From NCBI GenBank assembly GCA_027886175.1, contig JAJNNQ010000075.1:2211001-2275000 (forward strand): a stretch of 64,000 nucleotides of DNA, in the 5' to 3' direction. Positions 13,007-24,751 of this stretch are shown piece by piece; position 1 is the first letter of the stretch; the number at the start of each line of letters is the position of its first letter. This DNA comes from Phylloscopus collybita (taxonomy: Eukaryota > Chordata > Aves > Passeriformes > Phylloscopidae). The notes under the pieces were generated by a model, which saw only the letters and a list, made by a program, of their open reading frames with translations, had not been told where the DNA came from and did not search any database. Made by a program: the position numbers and the translations under genes.

Positions 13007-13749
13007 GTCCTGAAGAAAGCAAAACACATCCCAGGAACTGCATTTTAGTTGATGCATCCCTTGGCATAAAAAAAAAAGAAGGAGAGAGATGGACAGGTTG
13101 TGGCAACAGGTGTGAGGAAAATGCTTTTATTTTTAGGAGAGGTTGTTCCCTCCAGGTCATTGTTGAGAAATGTTGATGTTTGTTCCCTATCTGTTTTGAA
13201 GAGAAGTGATAGATGCCAGCCTCCCCGCCTGTCACTCAAGCCTTTGTAGGCAGACAGAAAATGAAACACAATAAAAATAAAACAAAAGAAAGCCCCACAG
13301 AGTCTGGCAGAGTGTATTTGTTAGTTCAAACATGTTCCTTGTTCCCTCATTACTATGTATCATTTCTTGCTGAGGGGTGTTTTCGGTAAAATCTCTCACC
13401 TATGGCTGCAGTTTAGAGGGTTTAGTGCAAGCCATTTTATGCCTTTCATCAGCTTCAATAGTCCAGGGCTTTGACTTATGAGGGCTCAGCCTGTCTCTTC
13501 ACAGAGGCTTTTTGACTCAGAGTAATGTATAAATAACACAAGATCATGACAAGCACCGTCTGTGAACGATCTGGCACCGTGTGAGTGTCAAGCTCTCCTC
13601 ATGACAGCGTTGGGGACCCTAATTATCCTGAGCTTCAGAGCTGCCTGCCAGATTGACATGGCCATCCCTGGGACTGGTATTGAGTTGTTCCCTAAAGAAC
13701 CAGCTCCAGTATCCTGCCCACTCTAATTTAAAATGACCTGAGCTGCAGG

Positions 13750-14085
13750 ACTGCTACCATTTATTTTGGGAGACTATTTCACGGTCCAGCAGGCTTCGGT
13801 GTTGATGAAATGCTTCCCTCTGTTCTTGCTAAAGATCCCTTTCTCATTCTCAGCTTTTTACACCTAGTAAAACTCTGCTGGACCCTGCAAATAATTCTTC
13901 TTCCTCTTTGGCTTTTAAACTCTTCAAATGCTAGCAGTTATCCTCCTCTTCACAAGTTGGTCTCCCCGGCTTTTCAGACACTTCAGTGCTCTCTTCTCAA
14001 TTATTTCCCATTTGTTAGTTCTTTGGTCCTGCAGCAGCAGACTATACATAGGATTTTGGTGTTGCACCAGAGATGAGCAGAAGAA
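13750..14085 (-). mobile_element. Old CR1/L3-like LINE fragment
   Basis: The + strand shows the eroded order of an ancient CR1-like 3' UTR in reverse: TTTCTCATTCTCAGCTTTTT, GTTGGTCTCCCCGGCTTTTC near 13960-13980, then CTTTGGTCCTGCAGCAGCAG. I recognise the pattern of the pan-amniote CR1/L3 group, but divergence is high and the boundaries are estimates. Confidence 0.4.
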
Positions 14086-14849
14086 ATGTGTAAAAAGCCT
14101 CATGGATGCAATTCAGGGCTTACAAGTCCTGTTGGAAAATTTCTGATTAATTAATGCACTTGTATATTAAACTCACCAAAGACACTAGAACCTGCTTATT
14201 ACCCTTTTTAATTGTTAATCATATCCTGACACACTTTTGACCCAGATTAGCCAGTGCTTACCCTGTTACTGACACATTTTGAGAGATAATGTTTTCCAGA
14301 GGCAGTTTTGGTGCAGCCACACTGTTCAGAGGGTAAGGGAATTTAATGACGTGCATGCAATGAAGTGCAGTTCCAGTGCCTGAGAACAGGCATTTCCCAT
14401 GTCCTTGTACAGCTGCAGCCCTATTGATTTACGAGTTGATAACAAAAATTTCCTCTAGTCCTCACTGACATTTAGGGAACAGGAAGAGCGAGGTGAATTA
14501 AGGGTGAAATTTGTGTGCAAGCCCGAGGGCAAAATGAGGTGTATGTGAAAATAGCAGCTGGCCTCTTTGAAACTGAGGAGAAGCCTTAGCAAGTCTGGAG
14601 AACAAAGAGCAGCCTATCCCAGTGGAATCCTGCAGTGGCCATTTCCATTGAATATCGATTTGAGCTGTGCCTCCCTCTCTGTGCCCCTGTGGCCTCCAGC
14701 ACACCTGCATTGCTATAAGGGGCTTCCCTTCCTGTCAAACGCACTCACACTCCATCTGCATGTCTTTAGCATGTTGCTTTCAAACCGCTGCTGTCATGCC
14801 AGGCAGGTCTGAAAAGTTTCATTCATTTTAGATTCAGGGGTTCTGTGAG

Positions 14850-15088
14850 GATCACAGAATGTCCTGAGCTGGAAGGGACCCACAAGGATCACATAGAAGA
14901 ATCTCACCATGTCCCTGAGAGTTTTTCCCAAATGCTCCTTGAGCTCTGTCAGGCTGGTGCTGTGACTGCTGCCCTGGGGAGCCTGTTCAGTGCCCAACCA
15001 CCCTCTGGGGGAAGAACCTTTTATTGATATCCAACCTAAACATCCCCTGACATAGCTTCAGACTGTTCCCTCAGGTTCTATCACTAAA
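14850..15088 (-). mobile_element. CR1 LINE 3' end, 5'-truncated
   Basis: In reverse orientation: GATCACAGAATGTCCTGAGC (the CR1 3' tail), GGAAGGGACCCACAAGGATC, CTGGGGAGCCTGTTCAGTGC, ATCCAACCTAAACATCCCCT and TTCCCTCAGGTTCTATCACT. Confidence 0.92.
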
Positions 15089-17158
15089 ACAGCAAACACA
15101 TCACATGCTGTATTTCCTTCTCTTTGCATTTTTCCACTCTTTATCAAGTGCTGCTCTTATAAATGTATCGATGCTCATCCATCTATTCTGTAATCCCAGT
15201 ACACCCAGACAGAGAGACATTCAGAGAAGAAATACCACTGAGTAACAATTGTGAAGATTCTCTCATCATCTCCTTCCTGCTCACACATCACTTTTGCTAT
15301 GACTACATGCAAAAGTCCAAACTTTTTCTTCCTGCCTGGCTAAAACTGTATTTCTTCCTCCCCTCATGGAAATGCTTAGAGCTTGTATATTTTTGCAATC
15401 AGCATTTCATCAAGGATACATGTAGAGGCTTGGATATCCCTTTGCAAGACAGTGAGGTTTCAGGAATATATCACAAATCTTTTTTAGCCCTAGGCAATTC
15501 CTCATGTCTCAGGTGTAACCTTATGCCTAAACTGTGTGTAGTGAAGTGTTTTTAACTAAATTGGAGAGGTTTCCACTGTGTGCTAGAGATAATTTTCCTT
15601 TTCTCACTTACATTCCCAGTGCCTTATCCAAAGACTCTGAGTGTCAGAGAGTCTTGCCCTAAACCCTTTCCTTCATGCACTGTTCCTTCAGTGAGCTTGC
15701 ATGAAGAAGGCAGTAATGAAAGCCTGGATTCAGCAAATCCCTTATGTGTGTCTTAACAGCTTTGCTGAATAGGGATGGACTTTAGAACCTACTAAAAGTG
15801 AAGTATTTCCTCTGCAGAAGGAGAAAATAGTGCTGAGACACACATAATGTGCTAACAATCTGAATTGCAGGAAGACAGATCTGCATATTTATATCCAGAG
15901 AAACTGAGCTGAGTTAAAGTCTTGTGTATGACCTGCCAATGTTCATTGATAAGGCAGAGAGCTGGCAAGGGAGAGATCTCCAGTGCTGGTGGTGAAATAT
16001 TGTTTAGCTTCTGCAAATCCTCCTGCTTAAGTGTTAATATTTCTTTGGTGAAAAGAACGTGTTGCTTTCCTCCTCCATTTACTGCACTTTTGCCTAAGTT
16101 TTTGCCACAAGATGATGACTGTCCCCCAAAAAAAGTTGTATCTTGCCCCTATTTCTGTTAGCACAGACAGTACAAACATCAAATGCTTCATCCACACTGC
16201 AATTTTTGTGGCTGTGATTTGCTGCCCCAAAGGGGAATTACCCCCTCACTTATCACTTAGGTTAGAGCAGTCCACTCTCTAGTACTGTGATGATAATTAA
16301 TAACAATTGACATCAATAGCCCATCAACCAGCTGAGATCTTCTAGCAGTGTTTAAAAGAGCTGCCCCTGCAGGTTTGACTTCTTACCTTCCTGAATTGAC
16401 TGTTGTGCTTTCTTTTTGAATTATTTTGGGTAGGGAAATCAGAATTTTCCCGTCAAGATGGGGGAAATAACAGCAAGTGAGTCTTAAGTCATGGAAATAA
16501 AAAAGTTCCTGTTGGTAAAGCCCTGAAGTATCTCAAGAACCCACTGGAGAGTGAGTCAGCCCGGTCTCATCAGAGCTCAGCAGAGAGGGAAGTGAACCAA
16601 GGATATTGAAAAGACCCCACAGAGGTAACAAGGAAAGAGACTGAGAAGGACAATGAAATCCACATTTCACAGCAAGACCAGTTCCCATTCCCTCCTATTT
16701 ACCAAAAGGTGCTTGGTCCTTTATAAATTATCCTTGACAGGAATATTCTCCCACATCCTTACAGAAATTAGACTGAAAATCACATTCTTAACATTGTTAA
16801 CAATGAATGTCAAATTTTAGAGGCTGATGACAAAGACAGTATTAGTTTATGCCCTCTGCACTATGCAGGCTCATTTAATTCAGGTGTTCTTTGATACTTT
16901 TAATTGCTCCTTTATGAAAGAGGATGTTACAGAACTGTCTATTCCCACCACCCTGTTCACCATTTATCTACCCAGAGTGTCTCCTCTGGTTGTCATTTCC
17001 TTCTCTGCACTGAAGTCACCTCTCCTCATCTGTATTGAGGCTCTCAGACAGCTCACTTGAGGCAGAAAGACTATTAAGACTCACCTAGGAACTATGGAGA
17101 ATTGCAAATTTTAGTATTATAATATATTTCCTTCAGTGCAAATTTTTAGCTAGACCCC

Positions 17159-17266
17159 TGGGCAACCTGGTCTGACCTCAGAGTTGGTCCTGCTGTGAGT
17201 GGGAGGCTGGATTGAGCTCTCCTGTGGCCTTTTCAAACCTGAAATATCCTGTGATCTCATGATCCC
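17159..17266 (+). mobile_element. CR1 LINE 3' terminus, diverged
   Basis: GGGCAACCTGGTCTGACCTC, then GGAGGCTGGATTGAGCTC and CCTGTGATCTCATGATCCC. This matches the last block of a CR1 with an altered middle. Confidence 0.7.
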
Positions 17267-17583
17267 ATTATCTGTCCACCTCCTTTGACTGCACCACTGA
17301 GGGCTACCAAAAGTTCATGTGTTAATCTTGCCTCAATCTAAAAACAAAACTTCTCTATTTCCCTGCCTGTCTGAGCTCCCAAGTCAGCCTCATTCTCCTT
17401 CCTCTTTCATCCATTGTCACCACAGCCAGGAGTTCATGCTTTGCTCCTCTGTTCATACTGCATTTGTCCTTTATTTGGGAAAATAGTTAGGATATTTTAC
17501 CCATCAGAAAGATGGGTGCCCCTGGAGGAGAAGTCCTCTGAGGTGACCCTGTGCCCATTGGGTCTGTGCCCATCAGTGGGTTT

Positions 17584-17751
17584 GCTCAGAGAAGCTGTGG
17601 CTGCCCCATCCCTGGAAATGTTTAAGGCTGGGTTGGACAAGGCTTGGAGCAACCTGGGATAGTGGAAGGTGTTCCTGCCCATGGCAAAGGGTGGAAACAA
17701 GATGATCTTTAAGGTTCTTTCCAACCCAAACCATCTGTGATTCTGTGATTT
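17584..17751 (+). mobile_element. CR1 LINE 3' end
   Basis: CTCAGAGAAGCTGTGGCTGC, GGTTGGACAAGGCTTGGAGC, GGATAGTGGAAGGTGTTCCT, GATGATCTTTAAGGTTCTTT and the tail CTGTGATTCTGTGATT. It lies about 320 bp after the CR1 at 17159-17266, in the same orientation. Confidence 0.93.
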
Positions 17752-17999
17752 TGATGCAGAGATACAACCAGAGTCACATTTTAGAAGAATTCAGATCTCT
17801 CTGGTCTAGCAATAACTGGAATGCAGATGTGGTTTGCTCATGTTGGCATCAAAATACTCATTTTTTTAAAATCTGGACTCTTATTGATATTAAAAAAAAA
17901 AAAAAGTTTAAATATCTTTTAATTTAAGGCTAAGGTATTGCTGTTGAAGGATGCATGGCAGAAGGATTTTTGATCAAAGATCAACATGTCCAGACAGGT

Positions 18000-18049
18000 T
18001 TTGGTGTGGTGGTTTTTTTTGGTTTTTTTTTGTTTTGTTTTGGTGGTGT

Positions 18050-18090
<41 letters not shown>

Positions 18091-18135
18091 GTTTGGTTTG
18101 GATTTTTTTGCTTTGTTTTTGTTTTTGTTTTTGTA
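18000..18135. repeat. T/GT-rich tract with a 39-base T run
   Basis: GGTTTTTTTT and GTTTTGTTTT units surround an uninterrupted T run at 18051-18089. The poly-Phe and poly-Lys reading frames here are artefacts. Confidence 0.95.
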
Positions 18136-18253
18136 ATTTTACTCTTAACATCTTCTATTAGGCTGTCAGGACTAAAGGGATTCTTCTGGATCACTCAAAG
18201 TGTTCCTGTGAATGTCTAAGACTTAGTTCCTTCCAGGTTTTAAACTTTTCCAT

Positions 18254-18502
18254 GGCTTTAAACTGAAAGAGAGCAGGTTTAGATCAGCTATTAGGAAAGA
18301 TCCCTTCCCTGGGAGGGTGGTGAGGCCCTGGCACAGGTTGCCCAGAGAAGCTGTGGCTGCCCTGTCCCTAGAAGTGTCCAAGGCCAGGTTGGACAGGGCT
18401 TGGAGCAACTTGGGATAGTGGAAGGAGTCCTTGCCCATGGCAAGGGGTTGAAACTGGATGAACTTCAAGATCTTTTACAACCAAAACCGTTCTATGATTC
18501 TC
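18254..18502 (+). mobile_element. CR1 LINE 3' end
   Basis: It starts at GGCTTTAAACTGAAAGAGAG, includes GGGTGGTGAGGCCCTGGCAC and CAGAGAAGCTGTGGCTGCCC, and ends GTTCTATGATTCTCTG. This is one of the best-preserved CR1 copies in the window. Confidence 0.95.
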
Positions 18503-19229
18503 TGCTGTACCTACAAGAACAAACATCTGCTTATTTTTAACTCTGCCTTTGGAGCTAATAGTTTTTGAAACAAATGTTCCTGAGTTTCATCTTTCCTTGT
18601 CAGCTCTCCCAGGAGGGATAAAAGCTGCCACAGGTTTCTCACCGTGCTCCTATTCCCGTTTCACAGCTGGAGAAACTGACACATTATGGATTGTTTCTCT
18701 GCTGGTGGAGCTCCATAGAAATGTAAATTCCTTGCTTAAGACCTGGGAAAGAGTCAGGATCAGTGCCAGGATTTAAACTGCTGCTTGTTCTGCACTTCCG
18801 TACCCAGCTCTCTTCAGACTGTGCTGGGATGAGAGATCCAAATACAAGATCTGGCATATTTACCTTCTTATTTTTTCTCCCTGTGTTTGAATTGTGAGGT
18901 AGAGGGAGCCTGCTCCTGTTCAGAAAACACACTGTCATCTACTCAGCTTGGTGAAGCTCAAGGAAGACACTGATCATCATTTGTAACTGAAGGCAGATCG
19001 TCCCTACGGGGAGGGGCTTGCTGGGATATGAAGTCTCACCCATGATATTGAGACACTAATTTTGAAGACTTAAAAAAAAAAAAAAAAAAAAATCAACTAA
19101 GGTTATATTGCTGATTTAGCTAGAAAAAATAAGCTTTGCTGAAATCAGTTAAAACTCAGAGGATGGTTAAGAGAGACCAGATTTTAGATAAGCTATCCCA
19201 GATCTAATAACTCATTGCCTGTCAACTTC

Positions 19230-19722
19230 ATGTTTGTGTAAGCTGGGCTTGTACCGAAAAACAGGGAAATTGATCAATAGACCCCAAAACACACGATGAT
19301 TGCAAACCCTCTGTCTCCAGAAACAGTCCTGGACCAGGAAACTACAGGTTTTTCCAAGAAATAATTTGTCACATATGCATCGAAAGGTTGAAAGTTTAGA
19401 AGGAGGAAGAGTAGTTTTACTTCCTCATTTTGGTGGCGTAAGACCACCGACTCATTTCAGAGAACAAACTATGCATGCTTAATAGCTTTTTCATCAATTG
19501 GCATATGAATTGGAGAAGAGGAGGTGACAGGGGTATGAATATGCATTTGTATTTTGTGTATTCAACACTTTTGTGGATAAAAGGCTTTGTAATTACCTGT
19601 GATTTTTGCAGTGCCTGTTGGGGAGTTATCCCAGGCAGCTGCCCTGGCCCATTGTAATAAACATACACTTTCTAACTTAACTGTTAGAGGGTCTTTTGTC
19701 CCTCACAGTTGGGTATTGATAT
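19230..19722 (+). mobile_element. Probable LTR, boundaries uncertain
   Basis: The sequence has an LTR-like layout: GGTGGCGTAAGACCACCGAC (19431-19450), a TATA-like GTGGATAAAAGG at about 19573, and the poly-A signal TGTAATAAACATACAC at about 19653. A short U5-like tail ends near TTGGGTATTGATA. It resembles passerine ERVL LTRs with a GACCACCGA motif and a GTGACAGGG block before the TATA box. I could not find matching termini or a target-site duplication, so both ends are estimates. Confidence 0.4.
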
Positions 19723-20248
19723 TAGAACGATATTCATATTTTAATAAATCAATATCATGACTTTATCAGGAGATGCTGAGCAGCAGCCTGACTCCCCGAG
19801 AGCACAGATTGCTCTGCCAGAGACAGAGGACTTCTTGCCCTCTGAACAATCCTCAGATGTGAAGATGAGGTGACAGGAGTGAGGAAAACACACCTTGGGG
19901 GGAAGCCTACAGGTGAATGTCAGTTGTGTCAGACTGTGGTGTTGAGGGATTAAAAGATGAATTTGTGGGTGTTGTGGGCCTGAGTCACATGTGCACAAGG
20001 GATTCAGTGCTCAGAGCTGAGTGCTGGAGACTTCGATTAGCACCTGCTGATTTTATCAAGAATGCTTTATTGCTGGCTGCAAAAGGAATCTTTGTTTGGC
20101 CCCTCTCGTGGTTCTTGGCAGACCCTTTGCTCTCCTGGAAGTGGTGAGAGCCCAGATACCTGTTGGTGTTGAGGAGGAGCAACTTTAAATCTCATAGAGC
20201 ACTGAGAGCTGTTGCATGCTCTTTGCAAAGGCTGCTGTTGTTGCAAAT

Positions 20249-20648
20249 TGACACAAAAGAAACGACACTCACACACTGAGATGTCCAAGGCAAAAAAAAA
20301 AGGGGCAGTTTATTTACAGACCTCAACATTTATAGAATTCCAACAGTGACCATGGATTGGAGGAAGAAAATTGTCCTCTCCAACCACACTGGTCAATCCA
20401 ACAGTCCATCAACAGTCTCCTCCTTATGAGAAGAATGTAAACATGAAGGAACAGTTACAATAACAACAGGTTGTTTATGTGAAAATCCGTGAGAAACTCC
20501 ATTACAAAAAGTAAATCATCAGAAGGTTGAAAAAACAGAGAGACATGCCATCTCCTCATGTAGGAAAAAACTCAGCTTCACCTGCAAGACCAGTGTGTGA
20601 AGGTAGCAGCTACTGTCTCTTCAGCTGACCAATTTTAGGAACTGGCCA
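20249..20648 (-). mobile_element. Solo ERV LTR with 5-bp target-site duplication
   Basis: A 400-bp element that starts TGACACAAAAG and ends CTGGCCA, flanked by a perfect 5-bp duplication CAAAT (20244-20248 and 20649-20653). On the minus strand it shows a TATA box (CTATAAATG), then GTAAATAAACTG as poly-A signal, and a short U5 with TCTCAGTGTGTGAGTGTC, all in the right order. No internal retroviral sequence adjoins it. It ends 27 bp before the CR1 at 20676. Confidence 0.82.
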
Positions 20649-20675
20649 CAAATCCAGTGAGTTTGAGGAATTATA

Positions 20676-20964
20676 GTAACACAGAGTTGCTTAGATTGGA
20701 AAAGACCTTTCAGATAATGAAATCAAACCAGCTGTCTGACTGGCAAATTCACCACTACACCATGCCCCCAAGTGCCACATCTAAACATTTTTTAAATCCC
20801 TCAGGGATGATGTTTCCACCACTGTCCTGAGCAAACCTTTTGGGATTTTTTTTTTCACAATATCCATCCTAAACCTCCCCTGGTGCAACTTGAGGCCATT
20901 TCCTCTTGTCCATTGCTTGTTACTTGGGAGAAGAGACCAAGCCCACCTCACTGCAACCTCCTGG
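20676..20964 (-). mobile_element. CR1 LINE 3' end
   Basis: In reverse: AACACAGAGTTGCTTAGATT (tail), CCCCAAGTGCCACATCTAAA, CCTAAACCTCCCCTGGTGCA, ACTTGAGGCCATTTCCTCTT. It belongs to the same CR1 subtype as the copy at 63712-64000, which carries the same 'cccca-atgccacatc' block. Confidence 0.92.
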
Positions 20965-21001
20965 GAGGATAGAGGACAACACTGCTTGTGTTCCTGATCT
21001 G

Positions 21002-21300
21002 TTAATCAGTCATCCCAAGTCCTTGAAGTCTCTTGATTGTCCTTTTTATTGCAACTTCATTGCTACCCGGCAGGAAAAAAATCAATAATGGACAATAATC
21101 TGAGGGTTGTAGCAGGATAGGAAGTTTTCTCTTCACATCCTTAGCCCAGACCCCAGGGAGGCAGTGGACTGCCCTAAAAAGTGGGTCTGGTTTGCACACT
21201 GGGCATTTTTTCCCCTTCAGAATGGACTCTTCAGCTGCTTTGCCATCTGTACCAAATGGGTGAACCAAAGTGCCTTCAGAAAACTTCAATTTAACGGAGA
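21002..21300 (-). pseudogene. Remnant of a CR1-type ORF1 (SGNH/esterase-like domain)
   Basis: The minus-strand frame running 21472-21002 contains PDPLFRAVHCLPG, then KDVKRKLPILLQPSDYCPLL and a trailing GSNEVAIK. I recall this as the core of the esterase-like (SGNH hydrolase) ORF1 domain of bird CR1-type elements, where the consensus reads SDYYPLLLF..GTND. The catalytic GTND-like motif is degraded here (GSNE) and the upstream GDS motif is not intact, so it is not a working enzyme. The remnant lies directly upstream (minus sense) of the CR1 3' end at 20676-20964, with only about 40 bp between. The family call is from memory of the motif. Confidence 0.5.
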
Positions 21301-24300
21301 TTGAATTAATTTGGTGGTTCTGTCTCAGAAAAAAAAGTGCCTGTCCACGATCACTGCAGTTGAAGGGGTTGCACAAAGCAACCCATGTGCTCTCCCCACT
21401 GCCCAAAACAGACACAACTACTCCTGGAGAGTCTCCCTCCTGTGGTTTCCAGGGATTTGTCTTTCTCAACAAAATTCAGGTGAGAGCAGAAGTGTCTCTT
21501 TGGTATTTTTAGTGTGGGGTGGGGGCAGTGGGGAGTGGGATACAAGTAAGAGGCAAAGTGAAAGATGTCTTGATCAGCAATGATTCAGCAGAATTTTATA
21601 TTTAGTCTTGTTTTGACAGTCTCTATAAAAATCCTGCAAATTGCTGCAAACTTCAGTCCTTCAGCCTGATTTGATTTCTGGGTGCTGTGAGCAGCCTGGG
21701 CCCAAAAGTCACTCTGTAAGCATCAGCCCCTGTATTTGGCATGATCCTTTAAAATAGCCCTTAAAAATGAAATTTCTGGAGCATTTCAGTTTTCACACAC
21801 GGTATTTCTTCCCATCCTCTTTTCCTTGCTAACTGCATCCAAAAAATGTAAAGCAGGGATGAGAGGGGTGGGCAGAAGGAAATTAAGAGCAAACCCCATG
21901 ACTCCTCTGCCTCCCTGATTTCAGCTCTTGCTTGTAAATATAAGTCTCAGCACTGGGATGCAATGACTTTTGGGATTATCCTGAGTGTATCTGGAGGAAA
22001 GAAAAGGAAATGCTGCACCTTTGCATGTTGGTACTGATTGCTTAGGAGGGAGTCACCTCCTGCTGAAGTCTGACAGGGCTGAGTCGTGTTCCCTCGCTTG
22101 TTTCCCCCTGATGTTCTTTCTAATTTATATCACTGAGAAGGGTTAAGGAAGGTGACTTCAGGTGTTGCCATTAGAAAGTCAAATTGCAAAAATAAAGCAT
22201 TAAAAATAAATGCCGCAGTGGAATTGCTGAGCCAGGGAATAAAGAGCTTTAAATGCAAACAGGGAACTGGCTGTGCATTTCTCCACCAGTCACCTGGCTC
22301 CCTATCTGAGGATTAAGGGCTCTGCGTCTTTTAGTCCTGTGTCTCCCCATTCAGCTCCAGGTGCTGCTGAATGTCACAATCTTTTACAGCTCACCTATTA
22401 AAATTTAGAGGAACTTCCTTTTATTTGGATGGCAGGAGGGAGATTATTGCTTCCTCTGAGTCACCTCATAGGAGAGACCCAAGGAGAGTCTCTCATAAAA
22501 GAGTAGATTTTAAATATAGGTGAACTTACATAAATAAACTTGAGGAATTTGGTGAGCGGGTTAATTTGCTTATAGGGTGGATCCCCAGCTGTGGGAAATT
22601 GTTATAGATCCACTGACTTCCATGCTGCCAATGAACTGGTATTCCCTTTTGAATGACTTTCAAACTCCTCCAAAGAAAAGCATGAACAGCATTTCTGTCA
22701 TGCACAGCTTTCCTCTCCCCTGGGTGTTTTTGCAGGAGCACAAGGTATTTTACAGCCACACTCAAACAGATCCTGCCACACTAGTTCATCTTTCAATGTT
22801 TTCCTGTCCTTGTCCCTCCCTCAAGGTACCATGTTATCCCTTAAATGCAGTGGTTCTTCCCTGTTGTCCCAGTCTTTACGCTGGACCTTTGCTGGGGGGT
22901 GGGAAGCAGTCAGATGGAATGTTTTTTAGGATTCCTTCCTGCTGTGTGTTCCTAGGGCTGAGAAGACCTCATGGGATCACCATCCTTGCTGCAGGCAGAG
23001 GGCAGTCCAGAAGGATTTCAGGGCTGGAATCAGTGCAACACAGAGAAAGTCTGGAGCAGGCTGAGGGGCAAGATGGAAATCTCCAGTATCACAGTAGCAC
23101 CATCATCTCCTAACTGGGGACAGTGCCATATCAGGAGTTTTTACATCTCTGATGTCCCCAGGGCACCAGTACAACCCCACCAAACCCATGCAGTTGTTAT
23201 ACCACGGGGAACAGCCAAGGCTTCATATCTAGCTCAGTCAGAGCTCTCTTTTCTGCCTCTCCATCCCTCCACTCCCCCTGACACTGGCATTGTTTATTTT
23301 GCGGCGCTCTGTGTGGGGGCGGTGAGGTTTGGGTTAAAGACTATTACATAAATAGTCTTTATAAATACCTCTTGCTATCCTTTTTGTCCCAATTCCTATG
23401 GAGCTAGAGCAGCTATTGCTGTGTGCCACGAAACAGGCTGCCACAACAGCTTTGGAGGAGCTGTGAGGAGCCAGAGCTTTGTTTCCCAGGTGGGTTTTCT
23501 CTGCGGGCGTCAGGATGTCCCTGCACCACTTCGGGTTGGGTGACTGAGCAGATGGCTTTGTACTGAAGGCTCTCTGATGCTTGGTGACCTTCAAACAAGG
23601 TGAGGCAGGACCCCCTCCTCTGAGATCTGGGGTCAGGAGTGCCACTGGAGTGCCACCTGCCTCAGCCACCTTGTCCCTCCCTGTCAGCCACCACGGTGCT
23701 GGCACTCGCTGGCTGTGTTGCATTAGCACCGGGATAAATTAATCCTCTCCTCCTGAGTGAGGCTGGAGCTGGGAAGTGGTGCCAGACTGCCAGCCCTGTG
23801 TTATTTCATGCCTGGTGCATTGTGTGTCCTCATACCTTGTTTGCTGTTCTGGAAGGCACCAGTGCATTAAGCAGTGGTTTTCCTTAGGCTGCTCAAGCCT
23901 CTCTGCTGGACTTGTGTGCCAACGTGGAGTCACAGGGGCTGCAGGAGGAACTTTCGCTTCCCCCTCTCACACTTGCATTCGTCAGTGTTGAACATCATTC
24001 ACAGTCATATTACTGAAAGTGCTTAGCAGCTTCTGATGTTTGCAAGAGCCCTGTCCAGCCTTGATGAGCCTGACTACAGAAATACTGTCTGGTTCTGCCC
24101 TGTGCTTGCCCACCAGGCGTTGTCTTCTAAATATTTTGTGTACCAAATCCATGCTATTCATTATTCCATCCCTTCCAGATGACGTCCTCTCACTGCCCTG
24201 CACACTGGGCATTGCTCTGGATGCAGCCTGGCACTAACATCCAGCTGGCACATCCTACAAGGTCCGAACTCAACTGCCCAAATTCAGTCTGGGTGGATTT

Positions 24301-24702
24301 GGGCACTTCTTAGGGTATTTTGAGACCTGGTAATATTGAACCAGTTCCTCCCGAGATTTTGGGGATGCCCTGCTTCTCACCAGGCAGCCAGGCTCAACTC
24401 CATGTTCCATTTTTCCTGGCAGGTTTGTCCATCTTCCAGTCTCAAGGCTTGCCTGGAGATTTTGGCTCTACCTGTAACCCCCATGTCCTTGAATAACTGT
24501 GCCTCTTTCACCCATGTAGCCTCCAGGTGAGACTGTTCAAGTGGTTCTGGGTTTGTTGGTAGTTCTGTATCCAACTCCTGCCCCAAGGGAGCTCACCAAA
24601 GGTTACAAATCCTGTGCATCTGCAGAGAGCTTTCATGTTAACACAGAATTTGCAGGATTATCATGATGACAGATTGAGATGTGTTTGGTCTTCTTTTTTG
24701 GG

Positions 24703-24705
<3 letters not shown>

Positions 24706-24749
<44 letters not shown>
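24706..24749. repeat. 44-base T homopolymer
   Basis: An uninterrupted T run between TTTTTTGGGAGA and GCCTCTCTCC. No retrocopy body is recognisable on either side. Confidence 0.95.

Positions 24750-24751
<2 letters not shown>

Noticed and set aside
12678..13235. 185-codon open frame on the - strand, longest in the window
   Set aside because: It runs antisense through a CR1 3' end (12910-13006) and an A-rich patch, with no domain recognised.
17919..18219. Poly-Phe and poly-Lys frames resembling membrane proteins
   Set aside because: Artefacts of the T run and GTTTT repeats.
22577..23113. 178-codon open frame on the + strand
   Set aside because: No recognisable domain, no splice or promoter context, and a composition like translated intron. 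Its length alone is not enough in 64 kb of two-strand sequence.
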